DNA from: Enterobacter asburiae | Lineage (GTDB): Bacteria > Pseudomonadota > Gammaproteobacteria > Enterobacterales > Enterobacteriaceae | Assembly (NCBI RefSeq): GCF_024599655.1 | Contig: NZ_CP102247.1 | Coordinates: forward strand, 868,001 to 932,000 | Length of the DNA stretch: 64,000 nucleotides | Direction of reading: 5' to 3' | Shown: positions 32,551 through 41,983 of the stretch, piece by piece | Numbering within the stretch: position 1 is the stretch's first letter | How the letters are laid out: the number at the start of each line of letters is the position of its first letter | Notes under the pieces: model-generated | The model's input: only the letters and a program-made list of their open reading frames with translations | What the model was told of the DNA's origin: nothing | Database searches by the model: none | Translations under genes and position numbers: made by a program

Positions 32551-34542
32551 ATGTCCTCACGTAAAGAGCTTGCTAATGCTATTCGTGCGCTGAGCATGGA
32601 CGCAGTACAGAAAGCCAAATCCGGCCACCCAGGGGCTCCTATGGGTATGGCTGATATCGCCGAAGTCCTGTGGCGTGATTTCCTGAACCACAACCCGCAG
32701 AACCCGTCATGGGCTGACCGCGACCGCTTCGTGCTGTCCAACGGCCACGGCTCAATGCTGATCTATAGCCTGCTGCACCTCACCGGCTACGATCTGCCAA
32801 TTGAAGAGCTGAAAAACTTCCGTCAGCTGCACTCTAAAACTCCAGGTCACCCGGAAGTGGGTTACACCGCTGGCGTAGAAACCACCACCGGCCCGCTGGG
32901 TCAGGGTATTGCTAACGCTGTGGGTATGGCGATTGCTGAGAAGACGCTGGCGGCGCAGTTCAACCGTCCTGGTCACGACATCGTAGACCACTTCACCTAT
33001 GCGTTCATGGGCGACGGCTGCATGATGGAAGGCATTTCTCACGAAGTGTGCTCCCTGGCAGGTACCCTGAAGCTGGGCAAACTGGTTGCGTTCTATGACG
33101 ACAACGGTATCTCCATCGACGGCCACGTTGAAGGCTGGTTCACCGACGACACCGCAGCACGTTTCGAAGCCTACGGCTGGCACGTTGTGCGTGGCGTTGA
33201 TGGCCACGATGCTGACTCGATTAAACGTGCAGTGGAAGAAGCGCGCGCTGTGACGGACAAACCGTCCCTGCTGATGTGCAAAACCATCATCGGCTTCGGC
33301 TCCCCGAACAAAGCGGGTACTCACGACTCCCACGGCGCGCCGCTGGGCGACGCGGAAATCGCACTGACCCGTGAAGCACTGGGCTGGAAACACCCTGCAT
33401 TCGAAATCCCATCTGAGATCTACGCTCAGTGGGATGCAAAAGAAGTAGGCCAGGCGAAAGAAGCGGCCTGGAACGAGAAGTTCGCTGCCTATGCGAAAGC
33501 GTTCCCGCAGGAAGCGGCTGAATTCACCCGTCGTATGAAAGGCGACATGCCGTCCGACTTCGACGCGAAAGCGAACGAGTTCATCGCTAAGCTGCAGGCG
33601 AACCCGTCTAAAATCGCGAGCCGTAAAGCGTCTCAGAATGCGATTGAAGCGTTCGGTCCTCTGTTGCCTGAATTCCTCGGCGGCTCCGCTGACCTGGCGC
33701 CATCTAACCTGACCCTGTGGTCCGGTTCTAAAGCGATCAACGAAGACACTGCCGGTAACTACATCCATTACGGTGTACGTGAATTCGGTATGACTGCGAT
33801 TGCCAACGGTATCTCCCTGCACGGTGGTTTCCTGCCGTACACCTCTACCTTCCTGATGTTCGTGGAATATGCACGTAACGCCGTGCGTATGGCCGCGCTG
33901 ATGAAACAGCGTCAGGTGATGGTCTACACCCACGACTCCATCGGTCTGGGTGAAGATGGCCCAACTCACCAGCCGGTAGAGCAGGTGGCTTCCCTGCGCG
34001 TGACCCCGAACATGAGCACATGGCGTCCATGTGACCAGGTTGAATCCGCGGTAGCGTGGAAATACGGTGTTGAGCGTCAGGACGGTCCAACCGCGCTGAT
34101 CCTCTCCCGTCAGAACCTGGCACAGCAGGAGCGTACGCCTGAGCAGCTGGCGAACATCGCTCGCGGTGGTTACGTGCTGAAAGATTGCGCGGGCCAGCCA
34201 GAGCTGATCTTCATTGCCACCGGTTCTGAAGTTGAACTGGCTGTTGCCGCGTGGGAAAAACTGACTGCCGAAGGCGTGAAAGCGCGCGTGGTTTCCATGC
34301 CGTCTACCGACGCGTTCGACAAGCAGGATGCCGCTTACCGTGAATCCGTGCTGCCTAAAGCGGTTTCCGCTCGCGTGGCAGTGGAAGCGGGTATCGCTGA
34401 CTACTGGTTCAAATACGTGGGCCTGAACGGTGCCATCGTCGGTATGACCACCTTCGGTGAGTCTGCTCCGGCAGAGCTGCTGTTCGAAGAGTTCGGCTTC
34501 ACCGTTGAGAACGTTGTCGCGAAAGCGAAAGAACTGCTGTAA
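32551..34542 (+). CDS. tktA: Transketolase 1
   Basis: A thiamine-diphosphate enzyme of the non-oxidative pentose phosphate pathway that moves two-carbon units between sugar phosphates, linking it to glycolysis and erythrose-4-phosphate supply. The 663-residue protein starts MSSRKELANAIRALSMDAVQ, has the cofactor motif GDGCMMEGISHEVCSLAGTL and the C-terminal VEYARNAVRMAALM and HDSIGLGEDGPTHQP segments. Codon use suggests high expression. Here it lies next to epd, whereas E. coli has a further gene block between them. Confidence 0.97.
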   Translation: MSSRKELANAIRALSMDAVQKAKSGHPGAPMGMADIAEVLWRDFLNHNPQNPSWADRDRFVLSNGHGSMLIYSLLHLTGYDLPIEELKNFRQLHSKTPGHPEVGYTAGVETTTGPLGQGIANAVGMAIAEKTLAAQFNRPGHDIVDHFTYAFMGDGCMMEGISHEVCSLAGTLKLGKLVAFYDDNGISIDGHVEGWFTDDTAARFEAYGWHVVRGVDGHDADSIKRAVEEARAVTDKPSLLMCKTIIGFGSPNKAGTHDSHGAPLGDAEIALTREALGWKHPAFEIPSEIYAQWDAKEVGQAKEAAWNEKFAAYAKAFPQEAAEFTRRMKGDMPSDFDAKANEFIAKLQANPSKIASRKASQNAIEAFGPLLPEFLGGSADLAPSNLTLWSGSKAINEDTAGNYIHYGVREFGMTAIANGISLHGGFLPYTSTFLMFVEYARNAVRMAALMKQRQVMVYTHDSIGLGEDGPTHQPVEQVASLRVTPNMSTWRPCDQVESAVAWKYGVERQDGPTALILSRQNLAQQERTPEQLANIARGGYVLKDCAGQPELIFIATGSEVELAVAAWEKLTAEGVKARVVSMPSTDAFDKQDAAYRESVLPKAVSARVAVEAGIADYWFKYVGLNGAIVGMTTFGESAPAELLFEEFGFTVENVVAKAKELL

Positions 34543-34552
34543 TTGCTGTTTT

Positions 34553-34640
34553 GCCCGGTGGCGCGCTAGCGCTTACCGGGCCTACAAATGGCACGAAAGT
34601 AGGCCGGGTAAGCGCTAGCGCGCCACCCGGCTTTTTTGTA
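34553..34640. repeat. REP/BIME pair downstream of tktA, possible terminator
   Basis: Inverted units GCCCGGTGGCGCGCTAGCGC followed by TTACCGGGCCTAC, and GTAGGCCGGGTAAGCGCTAG followed by CGCGCCACCCGGC, end in TTTTTT. The final hairpin plus T run could terminate tktA transcription. Confidence 0.85.
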
Positions 34641-34659
34641 GACATTATTCCACCTAAAA

Positions 34660-34746
34660 TGTGACGCAAGTCATATAGCTCGCTTATTCATCTGGACAGA
34701 CATTCCTTTTATTCCCCGATTCGCTTATTCTTGCTGAAGCGTTTCA
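34660..34746 (+). promoter_or_regulatory. Candidate CRP and Cra sites upstream of epd
   Basis: TGTGACGCAAGTCATA at 34660-34675 matches the CRP consensus except at one base. GCTGAAGCGTTTCA at 34733-34746 matches the Cra (FruR) consensus at 13 of 14 positions and is nearly palindromic. epd-pgk-fbaA of E. coli is known to be activated by CRP and controlled by Cra. Sites are assigned by motif. Confidence 0.65.
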
Positions 34747-34870
34747 GTCGATTAAATGTTCGACAATTGACCAATCAATCGCAGTTTGTGACAGCAAGGA
34801 TTCCCCTTCGGGCGTAGCTGGATTACTCTTTCAGCCACCTCAAACTCAGGGATTGCTTTGCAGGAGATCT

Positions 34871-35890
34871 ATGACCGTACGCGTAGCGATTAATGGCTTC
34901 GGTCGCATCGGACGTAATGTGGTTCGTGCTTTGTATGAATCCGGACGTCGGGCGGAAATAACCGTGGTGGCAATCAATGAACTGGCGGATGCTACGGGCA
35001 TGGCGCATTTGTTGAAATATGACACCAGCCATGGACGCTTTGCCTGGGATGTTCGCCAGGAAAGAGATCAGCTGTTTGTCGGCGACGATGCCATCCGCGT
35101 ACTGCATGAGAGCAGCATCGCCGGGCTACCGTGGCGTGAGCTGGGTGTGGATGTGGTGCTTGACTGTACCGGTGTCTACGGCAACCGCGAACATGGCGAA
35201 GCACATCTGGCTGCCGGCGCGAAAAAAGTCCTGTTTTCTCATCCCGGCAGTAACGACCTCGACGCGACCGTCGTGTTTGGCGTCAACCAGCATGAGCTGC
35301 AGGCCGAACACCGCATTGTTTCCAACGCCTCCTGTACCACCAACTGCATTATTCCGGTCATCAAACTGTTAGACGATGCGTATGGCATTGAATCCGGCAC
35401 CGTGACCACGATTCACTCCGCCATGCACGATCAGCAGGTTATCGACGCCTACCATCCGGATTTACGACGCACTCGCGCGGCGAGCCAGTCAATCATTCCG
35501 GTGGATACTAAACTGGCGGCAGGGATCACCCGAATTTTTCCGCAGTTTAACGACCGGTTTGAAGCGATTGCCGTGCGTGTCCCAACGATTAACGTGACCG
35601 CGATCGACCTCAGCGTGACGGTGAAAAAACCGGTAAAAGCCTGTGAAGTCAACCTGTTGCTGCAAAAAGCGGCACAGGGGGCATTTCATGGTATAGTTGA
35701 CTATACGGAATTACCGTTGGTCTCAGTAGATTTTAACCACGACCCGCACAGCGCCATCGTCGATGGCACGCAAACGAGAGTCAGTGGCGCACACCTTATC
35801 AAGACGCTGGTCTGGTGTGATAACGAATGGGGCTTTGCTAACCGAATGCTCGACACCACGTTAGCAATGGCCGCTCAAGGTTTCAGGTAA
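34871..35890 (+). CDS. epd: Erythrose-4-phosphate dehydrogenase
   Basis: Epd oxidises erythrose 4-phosphate to 4-phosphoerythronate, the first step of the deoxyxylulose-dependent pyridoxal phosphate route. The 339-residue GapA-like protein starts MTVRVAINGFGRIGRNVVRA, with an NAD-binding glycine motif and the active cysteine in SNASCTTNCIIP. The ATG at 34871 follows CAGGAG. It is first in the epd-pgk-fbaA operon. Confidence 0.95.
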   Translation: MTVRVAINGFGRIGRNVVRALYESGRRAEITVVAINELADATGMAHLLKYDTSHGRFAWDVRQERDQLFVGDDAIRVLHESSIAGLPWRELGVDVVLDCTGVYGNREHGEAHLAAGAKKVLFSHPGSNDLDATVVFGVNQHELQAEHRIVSNASCTTNCIIPVIKLLDDAYGIESGTVTTIHSAMHDQQVIDAYHPDLRRTRAASQSIIPVDTKLAAGITRIFPQFNDRFEAIAVRVPTINVTAIDLSVTVKKPVKACEVNLLLQKAAQGAFHGIVDYTELPLVSVDFNHDPHSAIVDGTQTRVSGAHLIKTLVWCDNEWGFANRMLDTTLAMAAQGFR

Positions 35891-35939
35891 GACGCATTGT
35901 GCGTCTGCAAAACTTTAAGAATCAACGAGAGGATTCACC

Positions 35940-37103
35940 ATGTCTGTAATTAAGATGACCGATCTGGATCTGGCTGGTAAACGCGTTTTCATCCGTGCCG
36001 ATCTGAACGTACCGGTTAAAGATGGCAAAGTGACCAGCGACGCGCGTATCCGTGCATCTCTGCCAACCATCGAGCTGGCTCTGAAGCAGGGCGCGAAAGT
36101 GATGGTCACCTCCCACCTGGGTCGTCCAACTGAAGGCGAGTACAACGAAGAGTTCTCTCTGCTGCCAGTGGTTAATTACCTGAAAGACAAACTGTCCAGC
36201 CCGGTTCGCCTGGTGAAAGATTACCTGGACGGCGTTGAAGTTGCTGCCGGTGAACTGGTTGTTCTGGAAAACGTTCGCTTCAACAAAGGCGAAAAGAAAG
36301 ACGACGAAACCCTGTCTAAAAAATACGCTGCGCTGTGCGACGTATTCGTAATGGATGCTTTCGGTACGGCTCACCGTGCACAGGCTTCAACCCACGGTAT
36401 CGGTAAATTCGCAGATGTTGCTTGCGCCGGTCCTCTGCTGGCTGACGAACTGGAAGCGCTGGGTAAAGCACTGAAAGAACCTGCTCGTCCAATGGTGGCT
36501 ATCGTTGGTGGTTCTAAAGTTTCTACCAAACTGACCGTTCTGGATTCCCTGTCTAAAATCGCTGACCAGCTGATCGTTGGCGGTGGTATCGCGAACACCT
36601 TCGTTGCCGCTCAGGGCCACAACGTGGGTAAATCCCTGTACGAAGCAGACCTGGTTGACGAAGCCAAACGCCTGCTGACCACCTGCGATATCCCGGTTCC
36701 GTCTGACGTTCGCGTAGCGACCGAGTTCTCCGAAACCGCAACCGCGACCCTGAAATCTGTAAACGACATCAAAGATGAAGAGCAGATTCTGGACCTGGGC
36801 GACGTTTCTGCACAGAAACTGGCTGAAATCCTGAAAAACGCAAAAACTATCCTGTGGAACGGTCCTGTTGGCGTGTTCGAATTCCCGAACTTCCGCAAAG
36901 GTACTGAAATCGTTGCTAACGCAATCGCAGACAGCGAAGCGTTCTCTATCGCAGGCGGTGGTGACACCCTGGCGGCAATCGACCTGTTCGGTATCGCTGA
37001 CAAAATCTCCTACATCTCCACTGGTGGCGGCGCATTCCTCGAATTCGTGGAAGGCAAAGTACTGCCAGCAGTAGCAATGCTCGAAGAGCGCGCTAAGAAG
37101 TAA
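35940..37103 (+). CDS. pgk: Phosphoglycerate kinase
   Basis: Pgk transfers phosphate from 1,3-bisphosphoglycerate to ADP in glycolysis. The 387-residue two-domain enzyme contains FIRADLNVPVKDG, TSHLGRPTEGEY, FGTAHRAQAST, IVGGSKVSTKL and the nucleotide-binding GGGDTLAAI segments. It follows epd by 49 bp and precedes fbaA by 92 bp, with a hairpin between pgk and fbaA. Confidence 0.98.
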   Translation: MSVIKMTDLDLAGKRVFIRADLNVPVKDGKVTSDARIRASLPTIELALKQGAKVMVTSHLGRPTEGEYNEEFSLLPVVNYLKDKLSSPVRLVKDYLDGVEVAAGELVVLENVRFNKGEKKDDETLSKKYAALCDVFVMDAFGTAHRAQASTHGIGKFADVACAGPLLADELEALGKALKEPARPMVAIVGGSKVSTKLTVLDSLSKIADQLIVGGGIANTFVAAQGHNVGKSLYEADLVDEAKRLLTTCDIPVPSDVRVATEFSETATATLKSVNDIKDEEQILDLGDVSAQKLAEILKNAKTILWNGPVGVFEFPNFRKGTEIVANAIADSEAFSIAGGGDTLAAIDLFGIADKISYISTGGGAFLEFVEGKVLPAVAMLEERAKK

Positions 37104-37112
37104 GCCATTCAA

Positions 37113-37136
37113 GGGCAGGGAAACCTGCCCAATTTT
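37113..37136 (+). terminator. Weak terminator/attenuator between pgk and fbaA
   Basis: A 7-bp stem GGGCAGG / CCTGCCC with a GAAA loop is followed by AATTTT. A partial terminator would let pgk and fbaA levels differ; fbaA likely also has its own promoter. Confidence 0.6.
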
Positions 37137-37195
37137 CAGCGCGCTTTTAAGAGCTCGCACCTTTTCTAACGGCCGAAGATACAGGACTAAGCAAC

Positions 37196-38275
37196 ATGTC
37201 TAAAATTTTTGATTTCGTAAAACCTGGCGTTATCACTGGTGATGACGTACAGAAAGTGTTCCAGGTAGCTAAAGAAAACAACTTCGCTCTGCCAGCAGTT
37301 AACTGCGTGGGTACCGACTCCATCAACGCCGTACTGGAAACTGCTGCTAAAGTTAAAGCTCCAGTTATCGTTCAGTTCTCTAACGGCGGCGCTGCGTTCA
37401 TCGCAGGTAAAGGCGTGAAGACTGACATTCCTCAGGGTGCTGCAATCCTGGGTGCTATCTCTGGTGCGCACCACGTACACCAGATGGCTGAACACTACGG
37501 TGTTCCAGTTATCCTGCACACTGACCACTGCGCGAAGAAACTGCTGCCGTGGATCGACGGTCTGCTGGACGCGGGTGAAAAACACTTCGCAGCTACCGGT
37601 AAGCCACTGTTCTCTTCTCACATGATCGACCTGTCTGAAGAGTCTCTGCACGAAAACATCGAAATCTGCTCCAAATACCTGGCGCGCATGGCCAAAATGG
37701 GCATGACCCTGGAAATCGAACTGGGTTGCACCGGTGGTGAAGAAGACGGCGTGGACAACAGCCACATGGACGCTTCTGCACTGTACACCCAGCCAGAAGA
37801 TGTTGATTACGCTTACACTGAGCTGAGCAAAATCAGCCCACGCTTCACCATCGCAGCGTCCTTCGGTAACGTACACGGCGTTTACAAACCAGGTAACGTG
37901 GTTCTGACCCCGACCATCCTGCGTGATTCTCAGGAATACGTTTCTAAGAAACACAACCTGCCGCACAACAGCCTGAACTTCGTCTTCCACGGCGGTTCCG
38001 GTTCTTCTGCTCAGGAAATCAAAGACTCCGTAAGCTACGGCGTAGTGAAAATGAACATCGATACCGACACCCAGTGGGCAACATGGGACGGTATCCTGCA
38101 GTACTACAAAACCAACGAAGCTTACCTGCAGGGTCAGCTGGGCAACCCGAAAGGCGAAGACCAGCCGAACAAAAAATACTACGATCCACGCGTATGGCTG
38201 CGTGCTGCCCAGACTTCTATGATTACTCGTCTGGAGCAGGCATTCAAAGAGCTGAACGCGGTAGACGTTCTGTAA
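37196..38275 (+). CDS. fbaA: Fructose-bisphosphate aldolase, class II
   Basis: FbaA splits fructose 1,6-bisphosphate into two triose phosphates. The 359-residue zinc enzyme has ligands in ILHTDHCAKK and in VFHGGSGSS, and the phosphate/metal-binding NIDTDTQWA. Codons are strongly biased to common ones, as for a very abundant protein. A strong terminator follows. Confidence 0.98.
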   Translation: MSKIFDFVKPGVITGDDVQKVFQVAKENNFALPAVNCVGTDSINAVLETAAKVKAPVIVQFSNGGAAFIAGKGVKTDIPQGAAILGAISGAHHVHQMAEHYGVPVILHTDHCAKKLLPWIDGLLDAGEKHFAATGKPLFSSHMIDLSEESLHENIEICSKYLARMAKMGMTLEIELGCTGGEEDGVDNSHMDASALYTQPEDVDYAYTELSKISPRFTIAASFGNVHGVYKPGNVVLTPTILRDSQEYVSKKHNLPHNSLNFVFHGGSGSSAQEIKDSVSYGVVKMNIDTDTQWATWDGILQYYKTNEAYLQGQLGNPKGEDQPNKKYYDPRVWLRAAQTSMITRLEQAFKELNAVDVL

Positions 38276-38297
38276 TTTGAGCTGCTAACAGCATCAG

Positions 38298-38325
38298 AAG
38301 GCCCGCAAATGCGGGCCTTTTTTTA
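38298..38325 (+). terminator. Rho-independent terminator of fbaA
   Basis: A 9-bp perfect stem AAGGCCCGC / GCGGGCCTT with an AAAT loop is followed by at least six T. Confidence 0.93.
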
Positions 38326-38461
38326 TGCTTTTTCAATACCCTGCCGGGCCGGTTTTTGTGATCTGTTTGGCAATACTTGCGCTTTTTGTTTACCCTTTAC
38401 GGACCTGCCTGTCTCCATGGGGGATGGATTTTGTGTTTTGGTTTAACAAAAGGAAGAATAA

Positions 38462-39316
38462 ATGGAACAACTCGATGTTGTAGACAGCATCAATAACGCC
38501 GGTAACTGGCTGGTGCGTAACCAGGCGCTGCTGCTGAGCTATGCCGTGAACATTGTCGCGGCGATTGCCATCATCATCGTCGGGATGATCGTGGCGCGTA
38601 TCGTATCGAACGCGGTTAACCGCGTAATGCTGGCCCGTCACATTGACGCCACGGTGGCTGACTTCCTCTCCGCACTGGTGCGCTACGGCATTATCGCCTT
38701 TACGCTGATTGCGGCGCTGGGCCGTGTGGGCGTGCAGACCGCCTCCGTCATTGCCGTTCTCGGTGCCGCCGGTCTGGCTATTGGTCTGGCGCTGCAGGGC
38801 TCGCTTTCAAACCTGGCGGCAGGCGTTCTGCTGGTCACCTTCCGTCCGTTCCGCTCCGGCGAATACGTTGACCTTGGCGGCATTGCCGGGACCGTGCTGC
38901 AGGTGCAGATTTTCTCAACGACCATGCGTACCGTCGATGGTCGCATCGTGGTCGTGCCGAACGGGAAAATCATTGCGGGCAACATCATTAACTTCTCCCG
39001 TGAACCGGTGCGTCGTAACGAACTGATTATCAGCGTGGCGTACGACTCCGACATCGATCAGGTGAAGTCGCTGATCAGCAACATCATTGCGTCAGACGAT
39101 CGCATTCTGAAAGACAAAGAGCAGACGGTTCGCCTGAACGAGCTGGGCGCGTCCTCGATTAACTTCGTGGTGCGTATCTGGAGCAAGAGCAGCGATCTGC
39201 AAAACGTGTACTGGGACGTGCTGGAACGCATTAAGCGCGACTTCGACGCCAACGGCATCAGCTTCCCGTACCCGCAGATGGACGTAAACGTCAAAAAAGT
39301 TAAAGAAGCAGAATAA
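38462..39316 (+). CDS. mscS: Small-conductance mechanosensitive channel
   Basis: MscS opens under membrane tension to release solutes on hypo-osmotic shock. The 284-residue protein has three hydrophobic segments; the third is the pore helix VIAVLGAAGLAIGLALQGSL followed by LSNLAAG. The beta and alpha/beta cytoplasmic domains follow (FRPFRSGEYVDLGG, PNGKIIAGNIINFSREP). The C-terminus differs slightly in length from the E. coli protein. Confidence 0.96.
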   Translation: MEQLDVVDSINNAGNWLVRNQALLLSYAVNIVAAIAIIIVGMIVARIVSNAVNRVMLARHIDATVADFLSALVRYGIIAFTLIAALGRVGVQTASVIAVLGAAGLAIGLALQGSLSNLAAGVLLVTFRPFRSGEYVDLGGIAGTVLQVQIFSTTMRTVDGRIVVVPNGKIIAGNIINFSREPVRRNELIISVAYDSDIDQVKSLISNIIASDDRILKDKEQTVRLNELGASSINFVVRIWSKSSDLQNVYWDVLERIKRDFDANGISFPYPQMDVNVKKVKEAE

Positions 39317-39324
39317 CGTCACCC

Positions 39325-39355
39325 GCAGGCCCGGTAAGCGCTAGCGACACCGGGC
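39325..39355. repeat. Single REP unit between mscS and argO
   Basis: One REP hairpin, GCAGGCCCGGTAAGCGCTAG followed by CGACACCGGGC, and then TTTATTTTTAT. The trailing T-rich stretch suggests it may also end mscS transcription. Confidence 0.75.
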
Positions 39356-39461
39356 TTTATTTTTATAAGCACTGCTAATCCCCAATTAATATTATCCATT
39401 TCCTCTAATGTGATTCGCGCAGTATAGTCACCTTCCAGAACAATATTGTGAGAATTTCGTC

Positions 39462-40097
39462 ATGTTATCCTATTACTTTCAAGGGCTTGCTTTAGGTGCG
39501 GCCATGATCCTTCCCCTCGGCCCGCAAAATGCATTCGTGATGAACCAGGGTATTCGCCGCCAGTATCATCTGATGATTGCCCTGCTGTGCGCGGTAAGCG
39601 ATTTACTGCTGATCTGTGCCGGGATTTTTGGCGGCAGCGCATTGCTGATGCAGTCTCCCTGGCTGCTGGCGCTGGTCACCTGGGGCGGCGTGGCGTTTCT
39701 GCTCTGGTATGGTTTTGGTGCCCTGAAAACGGCGATGAGCAGCAACCTCGAACTGGCGAGCGCGGAAGTCATGAAGCAGGGCCGCTGGAAGATTATCGTC
39801 ACCATGCTGGCGGTCACCTGGCTTAATCCGCATGTTTATCTGGACACCTTCGTGGTGCTGGGCAGCCTGGGAGGGCAGCTGGACGTTGAGCCGAAACGCT
39901 GGTTTGCGCTTGGCACGGTCAGCGCCTCTTTCCTCTGGTTCTTCGGTCTCGCCATTCTTGCCGCATGGCTGGCACCTCGTCTGCGTACGGCCAAAGCCCA
40001 GCGCATCATTAATACGCTGGTGGGGCTGGTGATGTGGTTTATTGCTTTTCAGCTGGCAAAAGAGGGGATTCACCACGTTCAGGAATTGTTCAACTAA
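39462..40097 (+). CDS. argO: Arginine exporter
   Basis: A 211-residue inner-membrane LysE family exporter with about six hydrophobic segments. It starts MLSYYFQGLALGAAMILPLG and has the family motif PLGPQNAFVMNQGI and the later TWLNPHVYLDTFVVLG. ArgO exports arginine and its toxic analogue canavanine. In E. coli it is activated by ArgP, whose gene lies about 0.9 kb downstream here. A strong promoter region is A+T-rich at 39360-39450. Confidence 0.95.
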   Translation: MLSYYFQGLALGAAMILPLGPQNAFVMNQGIRRQYHLMIALLCAVSDLLLICAGIFGGSALLMQSPWLLALVTWGGVAFLLWYGFGALKTAMSSNLELASAEVMKQGRWKIIVTMLAVTWLNPHVYLDTFVVLGSLGGQLDVEPKRWFALGTVSASFLWFFGLAILAAWLAPRLRTAKAQRIINTLVGLVMWFIAFQLAKEGIHHVQELFN

Positions 40098-40188
40098 TCC
40101 TTGTCTTATGGACAACTGAACAAGACCCGCTAAGCTTGCTGGCATGCGCCCTGTTAATGGGCACTCTTCGCAACATGGAGGAATAACA

Positions 40189-40920
40189 GTGAAGTTTAAG
40201 GTGATGGCCCTGGCGGCATTAGTAAGTTTTGGTGCGGTGTCGGTGCAGGCAAGTGAACTGCCGGATGGCCCGCACATCGTCACTTCAGGCACCGCAAGCG
40301 TGGACGCGGTCCCCGATGTTGCAACGTTGGCAATTGAAGTCAATGTCGCTGCGAAAGATGCGGCAACTGCCAAGAAGCAGGCTGACGATCGTGTTGCGCA
40401 ATACCTCTCTTTCCTCGAGCAGAACGGTGTAGGTAAAAAGGATATCAACTCCGCGAACCTGCGTACTCAACCTGATTACGACTACCAGAATGGTAAAAGC
40501 ATCCTGAAAGGCTACCGCGCCGTGCGTACCGTTGAGGTGACCGTGCGTCAGTTGGATAAGCTTAACTCGCTGCTGGATGGCGCGCTGAAGGCGGGTCTGA
40601 ACGAAATTCGTTCCGTGTCGCTGGGCGTTGCGCAACCGGAGAAATACAAAGACGAAGCGCGTAAAGCGGCGATTGATGATGCCATTCACCAGGCGGAACA
40701 GCTGGCTTCTGGCTTTAAGAGCAAGCTCGGCCCGGTTTATAGCGTGCGTTACCACGTCTCTAACTACCAGCCAAGCCCGATGGTACGGATGATGAAGGCT
40801 GATGCAGCCCCGGTTTCTGCTCAGGAAACTTACGAGCAGCCAACCATTCAGTTCGACGATCAGGTGGATGTGGTCTTCCAGCTGGAGCCTGTGGCAGCAC
40901 AGCCGAAACCGGCTCAGTAA
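40189..40920 (+). CDS. yggE: YggE, SIMPL (DUF541) family periplasmic protein
   Basis: A 243-residue protein starting with GTG, with GGAGG nine bases upstream. The signal peptide MKFKVMALAALVSFGAVSVQ ends before ASELPDG. The SIMPL domain includes GTASVDAVPDVATLAIEV and GYRAVRTVEVTVRQLDK. It has been linked to protection against oxidative stress, but its activity is unknown. The in-frame open region upstream to 40144 lacks a signal peptide. Confidence 0.92.
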   Translation: MKFKVMALAALVSFGAVSVQASELPDGPHIVTSGTASVDAVPDVATLAIEVNVAAKDAATAKKQADDRVAQYLSFLEQNGVGKKDINSANLRTQPDYDYQNGKSILKGYRAVRTVEVTVRQLDKLNSLLDGALKAGLNEIRSVSLGVAQPEKYKDEARKAAIDDAIHQAEQLASGFKSKLGPVYSVRYHVSNYQPSPMVRMMKADAAPVSAQETYEQPTIQFDDQVDVVFQLEPVAAQPKPAQ

Positions 40921-40923
40921 TCT

Positions 40924-40955
40924 GTAGGCCGGGTAAGGCGAAGCCGCCACCCGGC
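40924..40955. repeat. Single REP unit between convergent yggE and argP
   Basis: GTAGGCCGGGTAAGGCGAAG followed by CCGCCACCCGGC folds as one hairpin and is followed by TTATTTTTT, between two converging genes 42 bp apart. Confidence 0.8.
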
Positions 40956-40962
40956 TTATTTT

Positions 40963-41856
40963 TTAATCCTGCCTCAACACCTTGTGCCCAAACGCCAGCA
41001 GCGCGTCGGTGACGTTGCGCATCATGCGGCTTTCCGGCGCAAAACGGTGCCAGTAGAGCATCCGACGCTGATACAGCCCCGGCGTCAGGTCAATCAGCTC
41101 ACCGCTTTTCAACTCTTTCTCAATCTGCAGATGCGGGATCATGCAGCAGGTGGTGCCCTGACGCGCAAGCTGCACAAAGGCTTCTGACGAGTTAACGATA
41201 TGGCACGGCACGCTGCCCGGCGGCAGATCGAAGTTTTGCTGCAGGAATGCCTGGTGCATATCGTCCAGATGGTCGAACGCGACGGCGGGGGCTTTCAGCA
41301 GCGCGGCGCGCGTGACGCCGTTCGGGAAGTAGCGCTCGGCAAAGGCTTTTGAACCCACAAACAGGTAGTCCAGCGCACCCAGCTGATCGACAAGACAGCT
41401 TGGCAGCGCCTGAGGCTGGATACTGACCGCCCCAACCACTTCACCGCGACGCAGGCGTTCCTGGGTTCGGGTTTCATCTTCAACCTGTAAATTCAGGCGG
41501 ATAGGGGAGTCCGCTAATACCGGCGCAAGGGCCGGCAGCAGCCAGGTCGCCAGACTGTCGGCGTTGACCGCCAGAGAGAGCAGCAGCGGCGTAGAGCCCG
41601 TTTGTTCGTCACCCAGCCACTCGTCTTCCAGCAGTTCAACCTGGCGCAGCAGGGCGAGGAGCTTTTGCCCCTGCTCGGTAGGACGTGGCGGCACGGTACG
41701 CACCAGCAGCGGCTGGCCGAACATGTTTTCAAGCTGTTTGATACGCTGTGATACGGCGGACTGGGTGATGCAAAGCTTTTGCGCCGCGCGCTCAAAACCG
41801 CGTTCACGAATAACTGCATCAAGTGCCTGTAGTGTTCTGTAGTCCGGACGTTTCAT
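40963..41856 (-). CDS. argP: LysR-type regulator ArgP (IciA)
   Basis: A 297-residue LysR-type transcriptional regulator with an N-terminal helix-turn-helix (GFERAAQKLCITQSAVSQRIKQ in part: KLCITQSAVSQRIKQLE) and a ligand-binding C-terminal domain. ArgP activates argO in response to arginine and controls dapB, lysP and other genes with lysine as ligand. It lies convergent with yggE and divergent from rpiA. Confidence 0.95.
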   Translation of the reverse strand: MKRPDYRTLQALDAVIRERGFERAAQKLCITQSAVSQRIKQLENMFGQPLLVRTVPPRPTEQGQKLLALLRQVELLEDEWLGDEQTGSTPLLLSLAVNADSLATWLLPALAPVLADSPIRLNLQVEDETRTQERLRRGEVVGAVSIQPQALPSCLVDQLGALDYLFVGSKAFAERYFPNGVTRAALLKAPAVAFDHLDDMHQAFLQQNFDLPPGSVPCHIVNSSEAFVQLARQGTTCCMIPHLQIEKELKSGELIDLTPGLYQRRMLYWHRFAPESRMMRNVTDALLAFGHKVLRQD

Positions 41857-41983
41857 TGCTCTGGCTGGCTCCTTAATTTTGCTTATTCTGCACTATGACA
41901 CAATTTTCCCTTCGTGGCAGACGAATTCCATTCGACGTGTTCTATAATGCGCCCTGAGTTTTCACACCACAGGCAAAACGATC

